This document shows positions 25,795 through 35,523 of a DNA stretch of 64,000 nucleotides, piece by piece (the stretch's first letter is position 1; each line of letters starts with the position of its first letter). The position numbers and the translations under genes are program-made. The stretch is taken from positions 62,001 through 126,000 of the forward strand of contig JAOZIH010000003.1 in NCBI GenBank assembly GCA_026014545.1. The letters run 5' to 3'. Below the pieces are notes generated by a model. The model saw only the letters and a program-made list of their open reading frames with translations, was not told where the DNA came from and did not search any database. Source of the DNA: Candidatus Bathyarchaeota archaeon. GTDB lineage: Archaea > Thermoproteota > Bathyarchaeia > Bathyarchaeales > Bathycorpusculaceae.

Positions 25795-27789
25795 ATGCGT
25801 TGGCGAACAAAAACCGTTTACCCCTTCAGCGCCATAGTTGGCCAAGAAAAAATGAAACTAGCACTAATCCTCAACGTTATAAATCCCAAAATTGGTGGAG
25901 TTTTACTCCGAGGAGAAAAGGGCACAGGCAAATCTCTGGTGGTACGAGCTTTAGCTCAGCTACTGCCCGAAGTTGATGTAGTGGCGGATTGTCCTTTCCA
26001 TTGTGACCCAACCAGACCAAAAGACATGTGTGACACATGCACTGCGCGGCTAGCCAAAGGCGAGAAACTTCCAGCGGCTAAAAGACCCGTCTCTGTAGTT
26101 GAGCTTCCCCTCGGCGCCACAGAAGACCGCCTTGTCGGCACGCTCGATATTGAAAAAGCAATTAAAACAGGCGAAAAACATTTTGAGCCGGGAATCCTCG
26201 CAGAAGCCAACCGAAACATCCTCTACATTGATGAAGTTAACTTGCTGGATGACCATTTGGTTGACGTTCTACTCGATGCTGCCGCCATGGGCGTAAACTT
26301 TGTAGAACGCGAAGGCATTTCTTTCAGCCACCCAGCCCAGTTTGTTTTAGTGGGCACAATGAACCCTGAAGAAGGCGAGTTGCGCCCTCAGCTATTAGAT
26401 CGCTTTGCACTTTCAGTAGAAGTCAAAGGTATCCCATATCAGGAAGCGCGAGCAGAAATAGTGCGCAGACGCGTTGCCTTCGAAAATGATCCAGCATCCT
26501 TCGTCGCGGAGTATCAAAGTGCACAAGAACAAATGCGCCACAAGATAGAAGAGGCCCGAAAGCTTCTACCCAACGTGAAATTAAGTGACGAAATGCTGGA
26601 GTTAATCACGAGAATCTGCATAGACTTCGGCGTTGACGGTCACCGGGCTGACATCACAATTTACAAGGCTGCTTGCACCATTGCCGCTTTTAAAGGACGC
26701 ACAGAAGTTATCGAGGAAGACGTAATAGAAGCCGCTGAGTTAGCGCTTGCGCACCGTCGCCGGCGCCAACCATTCGAAGAACCCAAGCTGGAGCAGCAGC
26801 AAATTCAAGAAAGCGTTCAGAACTGGCGCCAAAATAAAGAACCCCCCCAGTCCCAGTCTGAAAACAATTCTTCCCAAGATGAGCAGCCGCAAGAAAATGA
26901 TACGCCCGAAAAAGAACAAGTCTTCGATGCTGGATCTCCATATCCAGTAAAACGGCTATCTACGTCTGTTCTCGATCAGATGCAGCGTAGTTGTACGGGA
27001 AGAAGGTCCAAAAGCCGAAGCAAAGCCAAAACAGGGCGCTATGTAGATAGCGTAATCCCTAAGGGAAAAGTGGCTGACTTAGCTTTTGACGCTACACTGA
27101 GGGCTGCTGCTCCTTATCAGTTTCAGCGAAAAAATGACTATAGAGGTACAAACGCCTTGCTTATTGAAAAATCTGATTTACGAGAAAAAGTTCGCGAAAG
27201 AAAAGTAGGCAACTTAATCATGTTTGTAGTTGACGCCAGCGGCTCTATGGCTGCCGAAGAGCGAATGACCGCCACCAAAAGCGCCATACTTTCCCTTCTG
27301 CTTGATGCTTATCAGCGCCGTGACCGCGTGGGCATGGTCGTTTTCAGGAAAAACACTGCTGAATTGGTACTTCCACCAACCAACAGTGTGGATCTCGCTC
27401 AGAAATGCTTAGCTAACTTGCCTACGGGTGGCCGCACTCCGATGGCCCATGGATTAAATCTTGGACTAACAGTTATCCGCGAGTACATGCGGAGAGATAA
27501 AGAAGCGATTCCACTTTTAGTTTTGGTTTCTGATGGCCGTGCAAATGTTTCTCTAAACGGCGGAGACCCTGTGGAAGAAGCCAAAGCCGTAGCTCGCGCA
27601 ATAAGCTCAGCCGGAATAAACTCAATCGCAATAGATACCGAACGCAGTTTCATCACACTAGGGCTTGTTAAACAGATTTGCGCTGAGCTCGGCGGCAAAT
27701 ATTTCCAGCTAGAAGAACTTGCTGCCGCACCTATTATCTCAGCTGTCCGTGATAACCTGTTTCATGGTCTACAACATCTTAATAATTGA
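25795..27789 (+). CDS. ChlI-ChlD fusion, AAA+/VWA chelatase motor
   Basis: A 664-residue ATPase that powers metal insertion by a CobN/ChlH-type subunit. The N-terminal 330 residues are a ChlI/BchI AAA+ module (Walker [11 protein letters not shown]; Walker [14 protein letters not shown]; the DCPFHCDP...CDTC cysteine insert). An acidic, Gln/Pro-rich linker (about 335-385) leads to a C-terminal von Willebrand A domain with MIDAS motif [11 protein letters not shown]. Start: ATG at 25795 with GGGAG, although the frame is open upstream. The partner cobN is in the same operon. It corresponds in role to CobS-CobT of aerobic bacteria or ChlI-ChlD of chlorophyll synthesis. Confidence 0.9.
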   Translation: MRWRTKTVYPFSAIVGQEKMKLALILNVINPKIGGVLLRGEKGTGKSLVVRALAQLLPEVDVVADCPFHCDPTRPKDMCDTCTARLAKGEKLPAAKRPVSVVELPLGATEDRLVGTLDIEKAIKTGEKHFEPGILAEANRNILYIDEVNLLDDHLVDVLLDAAAMGVNFVEREGISFSHPAQFVLVGTMNPEEGELRPQLLDRFALSVEVKGIPYQEARAEIVRRRVAFENDPASFVAEYQSAQEQMRHKIEEARKLLPNVKLSDEMLELITRICIDFGVDGHRADITIYKAACTIAAFKGRTEVIEEDVIEAAELALAHRRRRQPFEEPKLEQQQIQESVQNWRQNKEPPQSQSENNSSQDEQPQENDTPEKEQVFDAGSPYPVKRLSTSVLDQMQRSCTGRRSKSRSKAKTGRYVDSVIPKGKVADLAFDATLRAAAPYQFQRKNDYRGTNALLIEKSDLREKVRERKVGNLIMFVVDASGSMAAEERMTATKSAILSLLLDAYQRRDRVGMVVFRKNTAELVLPPTNSVDLAQKCLANLPTGGRTPMAHGLNLGLTVIREYMRRDKEAIPLLVLVSDGRANVSLNGGDPVEEAKAVARAISSAGINSIAIDTERSFITLGLVKQICAELGGKYFQLEELAAAPIISAVRDNLFHGLQHLNN

Positions 27790-27803
27790 TGTAAGGAGGT
27801 GAA

Positions 27804-29048
27804 ATGTTTTTGCGGAGATTTGTTCTTGCGGCTGTCGTTGTCGTTGCTGTTGTGGTTGCGGCTTCGGTTTATGGAGGCTACAACTATCTGTCTTCGCCTT
27901 CTTCGTCTCCTTTGCCTTCAGCGTCTCCTTCGCCGTCGGCTTCGCCTGTTTCTAGCCCTGTTGTTTCGCCTGAGCCTTCTGGTAGCGCTTCGCCTTCTCC
28001 TTCGGAGTCGCCGTCAGCCACGAGCACGCCTTCTCCTACGGAGACTCCCACTCCTACGCCCACATCAACGCCTACTCCTACTCCGACCCCTATTGTGCCT
28101 CAGAATATTACCATCGTGGATGGTGCAGGGAGAAATGTTACTTTAACGGTGCCTGTGAAGCGTATCGTCGTCATTAATGATGGCTTAACGGAAATGCTTT
28201 GTGCATTGGGTGCCGAAGACAAAATTGTGGGTCGTGATGCTTCCTCGAATATGCCTGAGTCTGTATTGGACATCCCTGTAGTCGGCGAAAACTCCTATCT
28301 GCCGAATGTCGAATTAATCTTGGAACTTAAGCCCGACGTGATATTCGCCGATTCAATGTTGCCCTATAACACCGTAGCCATGAGCCAACTAGAGGCAGCT
28401 GGTATACCCATTTTCATCTCTGATCCTGTTGATCCTGAGCCTACTAAACATTCAAATTTGACCGTGGTTGACTTCAGCTGCAACTTGTTAAGCAAATTAG
28501 CTACAATAGTTGGAGGACAAGACAAGGCTGAAGAATACATCAACTACGTCCAGTATTATAACAACCTCGTCAAACAGCGTCTCGCAAACTTAACTCAAGA
28601 ACAGAAACCCAAAGTCATGCTAGAATGGTATGCGCCATACAACACATTTGTCACACCTGGCATAGATCAAGCTGGCGGAATCAATATTGCAGAAAATCAA
28701 ACAGTCTACGCACCTGTGCTAAGCCCTGAATTCGTGGTTGAGCAAAATCCAGCTGTAATCATCCGCATGAGCAGTAGCTCCAATCATAACTTAACAGACT
28801 TCATTGCTGAGCGTGATGCAATAATGAACCGGACTGAATTAGCTGAGGTGGATGCTGTTAAAAACGGGAGGGTCTACATCTGCGATTGGGACATCAGAGG
28901 TGGAATAAGCAGCGTTGTTGGTTACCTTTACTGGGCTAAATGGTGCCAACCCTCGCTGTTTGCAGACATAGACCCAAATGCTGTACACGCGGAACTTTAT
29001 CAAAAGTTTTTCGGAACAACCGTAAAAGGAGTGTTTGCCTATCCATGA
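27804..29048 (+). CDS. BtuF-like corrinoid-binding protein 2
   Basis: A 414-residue paralogue of the protein at 24450: the same anchor helix ending in VYGGYNYLSS, a longer Ser/Pro/Thr linker (about 30-92) with TPTP repeats, and a Peripla_BP_2 domain (VKRIVVINDGLTEMLCALGAEDKIVG; DPNAVHAELYQKFFG at the end). Excellent AAGGAGGTGA site 15 bases after the chelatase gene. The stop overlaps the btuC start as ATGA, so it is the cognate binding protein of this transporter. The linker coding region is pyrimidine-rich. Confidence 0.87.
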   Translation: MFLRRFVLAAVVVVAVVVAASVYGGYNYLSSPSSSPLPSASPSPSASPVSSPVVSPEPSGSASPSPSESPSATSTPSPTETPTPTPTSTPTPTPTPIVPQNITIVDGAGRNVTLTVPVKRIVVINDGLTEMLCALGAEDKIVGRDASSNMPESVLDIPVVGENSYLPNVELILELKPDVIFADSMLPYNTVAMSQLEAAGIPIFISDPVDPEPTKHSNLTVVDFSCNLLSKLATIVGGQDKAEEYINYVQYYNNLVKQRLANLTQEQKPKVMLEWYAPYNTFVTPGIDQAGGINIAENQTVYAPVLSPEFVVEQNPAVIIRMSSSSNHNLTDFIAERDAIMNRTELAEVDAVKNGRVYICDWDIRGGISSVVGYLYWAKWCQPSLFADIDPNAVHAELYQKFFGTTVKGVFAYP

Positions 29049-30121
29049 GCAACGTCGCTGAGCTTAAAAAGCTATATGGCGCGGGCAAGAAACGAAAAAT
29101 TCTTGCCCTAACCTCCATTTTTTTAGCCATAATAGGCGCTGTAATCGTTTCAGTTAGCCTTGGCGCTGGCTCCCCACGATTTAACGAAGCCATACAAGTT
29201 ATTTTAGCTAAACTTTTTCCGTCTTTAGGAATAGATCCCGGTCCAACTGTAACTCAAATAATAATTTGGAACCTACGATTACCCAGAGTTATTTTAGCCA
29301 TAATTGCTGGCGCTGGTCTTGCCGCTTCGGGCGCAACGATGCAGGGAGTCCTGCGGAATCCGCTTGTTTCCTCTTACATTTTGGGGATTTCAGCAGCAGC
29401 AGGATTCGGCGCAGCATTAGCCATAGTGTTTGGCGTAGGCGTCATAGAAGGTTATGGTCATTACTTGGTTATTGCTAACGCCTTTTTCTTCAGCGTGTTA
29501 GCCATGATTCTGGTGTATTTTATTGCCCGCATACGTGCTATGAGCACTGAAACCGTGATCTTAGCTGGTGTTGCCATCGGTTATCTTTTCTCAGCGATGC
29601 TGTCACTGATTCAATATGTTGCACCTGAACATGAAGCTGTTCGCGCAGTTGTTTTTTGGCTTATGGGAGGCCTTAATTCTGCTAATTGGGAAAGCGTGCA
29701 AATTGTTTTCCCCGTAGTTTTAGTTACTATCATTCTTATGGTTTTTCAATCATGGAACATTAATGTACTAAGCATGGGTGAAGATGTAGCAACAAGTTTA
29801 GGTGTCAACTCTAAACGAGTTCTTACGATAACCATGATTTTGGAAACGCTGGCAACCGCTACAATTATCTCCTTTACAGGTGTAATAGGATTTATCTGTC
29901 TCATCTCTCCTCACATCTCGCGCATGCTTATCGGCAGTGACCATCGTTTTCTCATACCATGCAGCGCCCTTGTCGGCGCCTGCCTGCTCCTCTGTTCGGA
30001 TACCGTTGGGCGGCTGGTGATGCAGCCCGCCGAGTTACCAGTTGGTATTGTAACTTCACTGCTTGGTGTACCATTTTTCCTTTACATTCTAATAAGTAGA
30101 AGGAGGCAAAGTTGGAGATGA
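29045..30121 (+). CDS. btuC: Corrinoid ABC transporter permease BtuC
   Basis: FecCD-type permease, 358 residues, about ten membrane helices. Motifs: LRLPRVILAIIAGAGLAASGATMQG, NPLVSSYILGISAAAGFGAA, and the late FTGVIGFICLISPHISRML with the coupling-helix sequence. The ATG at 29045 overlaps the btuF 2 stop; the frame is open further upstream within btuF. Vitamin B12 and siderophore permeases cannot be separated by sequence alone; the operon supports B12. Confidence 0.92.
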   Translation: MSNVAELKKLYGAGKKRKILALTSIFLAIIGAVIVSVSLGAGSPRFNEAIQVILAKLFPSLGIDPGPTVTQIIIWNLRLPRVILAIIAGAGLAASGATMQGVLRNPLVSSYILGISAAAGFGAALAIVFGVGVIEGYGHYLVIANAFFFSVLAMILVYFIARIRAMSTETVILAGVAIGYLFSAMLSLIQYVAPEHEAVRAVVFWLMGGLNSANWESVQIVFPVVLVTIILMVFQSWNINVLSMGEDVATSLGVNSKRVLTITMILETLATATIISFTGVIGFICLISPHISRMLIGSDHRFLIPCSALVGACLLLCSDTVGRLVMQPAELPVGIVTSLLGVPFFLYILISRRRQSWR

Positions 30122-30951
30122 AATTAGTAATAAATAAGCTTTCCTTCAACTACGCCAGCATTCCAGTCTTAAAGGACATTGAATTTGCAGTGAATGCTGG
30201 AGAAATCTTAAGCATCGTCGGCCCTAACGGTTCAGGCAAAAGCACTCTTTTAAGGTGCATTAACAGAATTCTAAAAACCCGTCAAAATACTGTGCTCATC
30301 GATGGCAAGGACGTAAGTAAACTTAACCTGAGGGAATTATCCAAAATCATGGGTTACGTTCCTCAAGCCTCTGCTTGCACGTTTCCTTTTACGGTTTTCG
30401 ATGTGGTGCTGATGGGGCGGAAACCGTATATTCATTGGAGCTTAAGCGAACGTGACTACGAAATAGTTGCGGAGACCTTGGATTTCTTGGGCATCAAGGA
30501 ATTAGCAATGCGCCACTTTAACGAGTTAAGCGGTGGAGAACAACAGAAAGTGATCATAGCCCGCGCTTTGGCGCAGGAACCGCAGGTTCTGCTTCTCGAC
30601 GAGCCTACCAGCTCATTGGATATTAAGCATCAGCTCGAGATACTGCTTATACTCAAGTGTCTGGCGCAAAGCAAGCAATGCTCTGTAATAATGGCTATAC
30701 ATGATTTGAACATGGCAAGTCGTTTCTCAGACAGAATCCTAATGCTCAAAAAAGGCTGCATCTTCGCCGCAGGAACTCCAGAAACGGTGCTAACAGAAGC
30801 GAACATTTCAGCGGTCTACGGCGTTAAAGCACGTGTAATTAATTCCGTGGTTGATAGGCCGCAAATTACCCCCTTGCTGCCTGAATCTGCAGGCATTAAG
30901 CAGTGGAAGACCCCGCCAGCAGTTACAGCAAAATCCGAGGCGATTGCATAG
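30118..30951 (+). CDS. btuD: Corrinoid ABC transporter ATPase BtuD
   Basis: ATP-binding subunit, 277 residues, with Walker A GPNGSGKST, Q-loop YVPQAS, signature LSGGEQQKVIIARALAQ, Walker B VLLLDEPTSSLDI and switch AIHDLNMA. The ATG at 30118 overlaps the btuC stop; a TTG at 30112 sits closer to AGGAGG and is an alternative. The last about 40 residues extend beyond the usual domain. Confidence 0.92.
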   Translation: MKLVINKLSFNYASIPVLKDIEFAVNAGEILSIVGPNGSGKSTLLRCINRILKTRQNTVLIDGKDVSKLNLRELSKIMGYVPQASACTFPFTVFDVVLMGRKPYIHWSLSERDYEIVAETLDFLGIKELAMRHFNELSGGEQQKVIIARALAQEPQVLLLDEPTSSLDIKHQLEILLILKCLAQSKQCSVIMAIHDLNMASRFSDRILMLKKGCIFAAGTPETVLTEANISAVYGVKARVINSVVDRPQITPLLPESAGIKQWKTPPAVTAKSEAIA

Positions 30952-30953
30952 AT

Positions 30954-33900
30954 ATGGCAAAAGTCAAAATAGCGTTTGTCACGACAATTCCGACCGATGC
31001 TGTACCTTTTATTTCTGCAGTTAACTCCGTAAACGAAAGGCTAGGCAATGTGGTGGAGGCTCAAATACAAACTGGTGGAGACTTCAGAGCCTTCGGTAAA
31101 CTTGACGACTTCATTCAATTCGCTCAAAAATCCCATGTAACCTTAGTGCATCTAATGGGTGATCTACCAGAATTCGAGCTGCTTGCTTCGACGCTAAAAA
31201 CCGCGGGGGTCCCACTTTTCGTTTCTACATCATTTTTCGGTCAAAACGCCAAATACAAAGGCTATTCGACTGTCACGCAGGAAGATTACAAGCAGATTTT
31301 CAAGTATCTCAATTATGGCGGAAAAAGGAACATAGAAAACCTCTTACTTTATTTGGCTAATCGCTTCGCCGGCGCCAATTATGAAGTTAATCCGCCGGAG
31401 CGTCCACCCTGGGAAGGTATATACCATCCAGAGTTCTCAAAGCCACCCACATTTGAGGAGTACGCCGCAAAGAAAATAGTGCCTGGTAAACCAACCGTGG
31501 GGATTTGGTTCCATCAGACGCAATGGCAAGGCGAAAACACCGCTTTTGTAAACAAGCTAATTGAAGAAATAGAAAGGCAAGGCGCCAATGCGCTTCCCGT
31601 GTTCTTCACAGGCTCCAAGAATGAAGCATTAGGAATAAAAGGGCTGGACTGGGTTATTGAAAACTATTTCATGAAGAACGGGAAACCTACCGTTGACGTA
31701 GTAATCAGCGCGTTGGCTTTTTCTCTCTCCACCTCCCTGTTTGGCACCACTGCAATTGACGCCTTAAAGAAGCTGGGCGTGCCCATAATAAAGGCAATTC
31801 TAACCTGCAATACCCATGACGAATGGCGAGAAAGCATGCAGGGCATCAGCCTCATTGACGTGCCTACCAGTGTGGCAATGCCTGAATTTGATGGCCTATT
31901 AATAACGGTGCCCATCGCGGCAATGTCTTTTTCACAAGCCAGCGCTTCAGGAACTATGGTAATTCAGTACGAACCTATCCAAGAGAGAATTAAAAAGGTA
32001 GTCAGCTTAAGCATAAACTGGGCAAAACTGCGGCGCATCCCAAACAGCGAAAAGAAAGTTGCGATAATACTGCACAATTATCCGCCTCGGAACGACACAA
32101 TTGGCCATGCTTTCGGGCTTGATGTTCCCGTTTCAGTTCATAAAATCCTATGCGAACTACAAAAGGCAGGATATAAGCTGAATTGCATACCGGAAAATGG
32201 GCAGAAGCTCATTGAAACCATAATAGCCGGTTTAACTAATGATCGCCGCTGGCTAAGCACCGAAGAGCTTGCCGAAAGAGCCATCGCCAAAATTTCCAAG
32301 AAACAGTACCTCACATGGTTTAATGAGTTGCCCGCTGATGTCCAAGCTAAAATGAGGAAGGATTGGGGAGAACCCCCTGGGAAACTTTTCAGCTACAAGG
32401 ATGAGTTGCTGGTTGCTGGCCTGGTTACCGGTAACGTCTTCATTGGGCTGCAGCCGCCTCGCGGCTTTCTCGAGAACCCCTCCAGCATTTATCACAGCCC
32501 TGACATTTCAATGCCTCATCATTACTACGCGTATTATCGCTGGATTAGAGACGTATTCAAAGCCAACGTTATCATACATGTGGGCACTCATGGCACTTTG
32601 GAGTGGTTGCCTGGCAAATCCGTTGGGCTTTCCGCTTCGTGCTTCCCTGACATAGCCATTTCTGACTTGCCAAACATTTACCCCTACGTCATTACCAATC
32701 CCGGCGAGGGAACTCAGGCAAAACGGCGGAGCTACTGCTGCATTATCGAGTATCTGGTGCCCGTGATGCATAATGCTGACACTTACGAAGAACTTGCCAA
32801 GTTGGAGGTTCAACTGCAAGAGTATTACAATGTTAAAGTGGCTGATCCAAGCAAGGCACAGATTTCTCAAAAGCTGATCTGGGAAAACGTGGTTAACGCT
32901 AAACTGGATCACGACTTAAACATTACTGAAGATGCCGCTTTCGCCGACTTCGACGCTTTCCTGGAGAAGCTGCATGCCTACATACATGAATTATCGGATG
33001 CGCAAATCCGAGATGGCCTGCACATTTTCGGCGAGCCTCCAGTAGACTCGCGTCTAGAAGAGTTCCTAGTTACGCTGACAAGGTTAAACAATGGTTCTGT
33101 TCCTTCTTTGCGGCAGTCAATTGCGGAGATGAAGGGATACGATTACGAGGAGTTGCTGGCGCATCGGGGCAAGCTTAATGCAGACGGCCGGACAAACGGC
33201 GACATCCTCAGAGAGGTGCATGCGCTCTGTCTAAAGCTAATCCAAGAGTTCCATGCTAAGGGCTTCAGGGATCAAGATATTGATTCAGTGATGGAGCAGG
33301 TTCTTGGCGGAACTAATCCAAATGTGCGGAGATGCCTCGCTTACATAAGCAGTTTCCTTGTTCCTGCTTTGGCAGCTACTACTGACGAGATGGCGAATAC
33401 GTTGGGTGCTTGTGAAGGCACGTATGTCCCTTCGGGTCCTTCTGGCTCCGTGACAAGGGGTATGGCTGATATTTTGCCTACTGGCAGGAACTTTTATTCT
33501 GTCGACCCCCGCGCCGTGCCTTCACAGGCTTCCTGGCGTGTAGGAGTAGCGCTGGGCAATGCACTTCTTGAGCGGTATTTAAAAGAAGAAGGGCGCTATC
33601 CAGAAAGCGTTGGCATCGTCATCTGGGCTACCGACACAATGAAAACAAAAGGCGATGACATCGCCGAGATTCTTTATTTGATGGGCGTTAGGCCCGTGTG
33701 GGAAGAATCAAGCGGCCGTGTTGTCGGCATTGAAGCCATACCTCTGGAGGAGTTAAAGCGACCACGCATTGACGTAGTCGTTCGCATTAGCGGCCTTTTC
33801 AGAGACACATTTCCCAATGTAGTACACATAATCGATGACGCGGTGGCGCTGGTAGCCAGCCTTAAGGAGTCTCCAGAGCAGAACTATATCCTTAAGCATG

Positions 33901-34709
33901 TGGAAAACGAAGTGAAAGAGCGCGTGGCGCAGGGCGTTGAGCTTGAAAAGGCCAGGGAAGAGGCGTATTACAGAGTTTTTGGTGATCGTCCAGGCGCTTA
34001 TGGCTGCGGCGTCAGCGAGGCAATAGACGCCAAGAACTGGAAAGATCAGAAAGACTTAAGCGACATCTACGTGACTTGGGGCAGCTATGCCTACAGCAGG
34101 AAGGCTTATGGCCGTTTTGTTCCAGAGGAGTTTCAGCGGCGTTTAAGCGGCATTGACGCCACAGTGAAAAATCAGGATTCACGCGAATATGACATATTGG
34201 ATGGCGACGATTGGTATGACGCGCACGGCGGCATGATCAATGCCGTCCGAACCATCAAGGGGAAGGCGCCTAGGTCATATTGCGGTGACAGTTCTGACCC
34301 GAGCAGGGTTAAAGTCAGAAGCACCGCTGAGGAAACTTGCCATGTCTTCCGCTCGAGGCTTCTTAATCCCAAGTGGATTCAAAGTATGATGCGCCATGGC
34401 TATGAAGCAGCTGGCGACCTTTCAAGAACATTTGACTTTGTCTTAGGCTGGGATGCCACTGTTGAAGTTGTCGAGGACTGGATGTACGAGGAGTTGGCTA
34501 AGAAATATGTTTTCGACAAGAAGATGCAGGATTGGCTGAAAGAGGTGAATCCTTATGCGTTGCAGAATATGGTTGAGCGTCTGTTAGAGGCTATTGAGCG
34601 CAAACTGTGGAATGCGTCAGATGATATGAAGAGGGAACTGCATAAGTTATACTTGCAGATTGAAGGTTTACTTGAAGGCGCAAATGAAAATAAACAGAAG
34701 GTGAAATGA
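30954..34709 (+). CDS. cobN: CobN-type cobaltochelatase large subunit
   Basis: A 1251-residue tetrapyrrole-binding chelatase subunit. The family blocks are present: GIWFHQTQWQGENTAFVNKLI, PIIKAILTCNTHDEWRES, VAIILHNYPPRNDTIGHAFGLD, the HVGTHGTLEWLPGKSVGLS metal/porphyrin region, and YGCGVSEAIDAKNWKDQKDL near the C-terminus. The ATG at 30954 lies 2 bases after btuD with GAGGCGAT upstream. CobN normally acts with CobS-CobT (here the ChlI-ChlD fusion) on hydrogenobyrinate diamide in the oxygen-dependent pathway, yet this organism encodes the cobalt-early enzymes CbiX, CbiD and CbiG. The substrate is therefore uncertain. Confidence 0.93.
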   Translation: MAKVKIAFVTTIPTDAVPFISAVNSVNERLGNVVEAQIQTGGDFRAFGKLDDFIQFAQKSHVTLVHLMGDLPEFELLASTLKTAGVPLFVSTSFFGQNAKYKGYSTVTQEDYKQIFKYLNYGGKRNIENLLLYLANRFAGANYEVNPPERPPWEGIYHPEFSKPPTFEEYAAKKIVPGKPTVGIWFHQTQWQGENTAFVNKLIEEIERQGANALPVFFTGSKNEALGIKGLDWVIENYFMKNGKPTVDVVISALAFSLSTSLFGTTAIDALKKLGVPIIKAILTCNTHDEWRESMQGISLIDVPTSVAMPEFDGLLITVPIAAMSFSQASASGTMVIQYEPIQERIKKVVSLSINWAKLRRIPNSEKKVAIILHNYPPRNDTIGHAFGLDVPVSVHKILCELQKAGYKLNCIPENGQKLIETIIAGLTNDRRWLSTEELAERAIAKISKKQYLTWFNELPADVQAKMRKDWGEPPGKLFSYKDELLVAGLVTGNVFIGLQPPRGFLENPSSIYHSPDISMPHHYYAYYRWIRDVFKANVIIHVGTHGTLEWLPGKSVGLSASCFPDIAISDLPNIYPYVITNPGEGTQAKRRSYCCIIEYLVPVMHNADTYEELAKLEVQLQEYYNVKVADPSKAQISQKLIWENVVNAKLDHDLNITEDAAFADFDAFLEKLHAYIHELSDAQIRDGLHIFGEPPVDSRLEEFLVTLTRLNNGSVPSLRQSIAEMKGYDYEELLAHRGKLNADGRTNGDILREVHALCLKLIQEFHAKGFRDQDIDSVMEQVLGGTNPNVRRCLAYISSFLVPALAATTDEMANTLGACEGTYVPSGPSGSVTRGMADILPTGRNFYSVDPRAVPSQASWRVGVALGNALLERYLKEEGRYPESVGIVIWATDTMKTKGDDIAEILYLMGVRPVWEESSGRVVGIEAIPLEELKRPRIDVVVRISGLFRDTFPNVVHIIDDAVALVASLKESPEQNYILKHVENEVKERVAQGVELEKAREEAYYRVFGDRPGAYGCGVSEAIDAKNWKDQKDLSDIYVTWGSYAYSRKAYGRFVPEEFQRRLSGIDATVKNQDSREYDILDGDDWYDAHGGMINAVRTIKGKAPRSYCGDSSDPSRVKVRSTAEETCHVFRSRLLNPKWIQSMMRHGYEAAGDLSRTFDFVLGWDATVEVVEDWMYEELAKKYVFDKKMQDWLKEVNPYALQNMVERLLEAIERKLWNASDDMKRELHKLYLQIEGLLEGANENKQKVK

Positions 34710-34712
34710 AGC

Positions 34713-35447
34713 ATGAAAGAAAGGGAAATCCCTGTTCAGTTAGCTGGGGTCGACGTAAAAGTAGTTTACCACAACTACAAAGGCTTCGATTTAAACACGT
34801 TAATCGTCTCCTTCCCCGAGAAGCGGCGAGTTCTTTCAACACTTGATGGCTTTAAGCAGGTCAAGTTTGTGGCTAACAATTATACACCGCTTAAGCTGTC
34901 AGAGCGAACAATGATGAATTACGAGTTTTTCAGGATGCAGTTGCCGCTTACTCTGGGAATTAAGCCCGAAGATATAGCGCTTATAAGCACAGGCGTCAAC
35001 ATGGATAACGCCGCTGTACACGAGAGTTCGTTCCAAGAGTTAAAGGTGTGCTGCCTCGCTACTGCAGGAGCGAAAGGTAACGCTTTAAGAACAGGCGTGG
35101 ATAAGGCCTCTTACTATGAACGCGATGGCAAATTTTTCTACACAAACGGAACAATCAATGTGATTCTTCTTACTAACGCGAGCTTAAGTGACGGCGCCAT
35201 GGCACGAGCCATCATAACCGCTACGGAAGCAAAAACCGCGGCGCTTCAAGATTTAAACGTCAGAAGCACATTTGCGCCTAAATATCAAGCAACAGGCACA
35301 GGCACCGACAACGTAATTGTCGTCTCTGACACAGAAGGCAAGCCTTTACAGACAACTAGCGGACATGTTAAGATAGGAGAATTAATGGGCTTCTCGACAA
35401 AAAATGCAGTAACAGAGGCTTTGAAAAAGAATGACGGTCTGCGCTAA
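34713..35447 (+). CDS. cbiZ: Adenosylcobinamide amidohydrolase CbiZ
   Basis: Removes the aminopropanol side chain from imported cobinamides or pseudo-B12 to give adenosylcobyric acid, which CbiB (at 2.9 kb) can then rebuild. The 244-residue protein has the CbiZ pattern VANNYTPLKLSERTMMNYEF, ISTGVNMDNAAVHESSF and AGAKGNALRTGVDKASY, plus TEAKTAALQDL and the C-terminal GTGTDNVIVVSD. It closes the salvage operon 3 bases after cobN. Confidence 0.93.
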   Translation: MKEREIPVQLAGVDVKVVYHNYKGFDLNTLIVSFPEKRRVLSTLDGFKQVKFVANNYTPLKLSERTMMNYEFFRMQLPLTLGIKPEDIALISTGVNMDNAAVHESSFQELKVCCLATAGAKGNALRTGVDKASYYERDGKFFYTNGTINVILLTNASLSDGAMARAIITATEAKTAALQDLNVRSTFAPKYQATGTGTDNVIVVSDTEGKPLQTTSGHVKIGELMGFSTKNAVTEALKKNDGLR

Positions 35448-35523
35448 TTACCTCCTGGAGCGTTGGCAACATTGGCGAAGAATATTCGTACACCTTGCAC
35501 TTTAAGCAAAATGCTTATCTTAG

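Noticed and set aside
27890-28095. Repetitive pyrimidine-rich tract that resembles a tandem-repeat array
   Set aside because: It encodes the Ser-Pro/Thr-Pro linker of btuF 2; units are irregular and no CRISPR-like spacing exists.
27799-28146. Leu/Arg-rich open frame inside the second btuF
   Set aside because: It is an out-of-frame reading of the Ser/Pro/Thr linker coding sequence; composition alone keeps it open.
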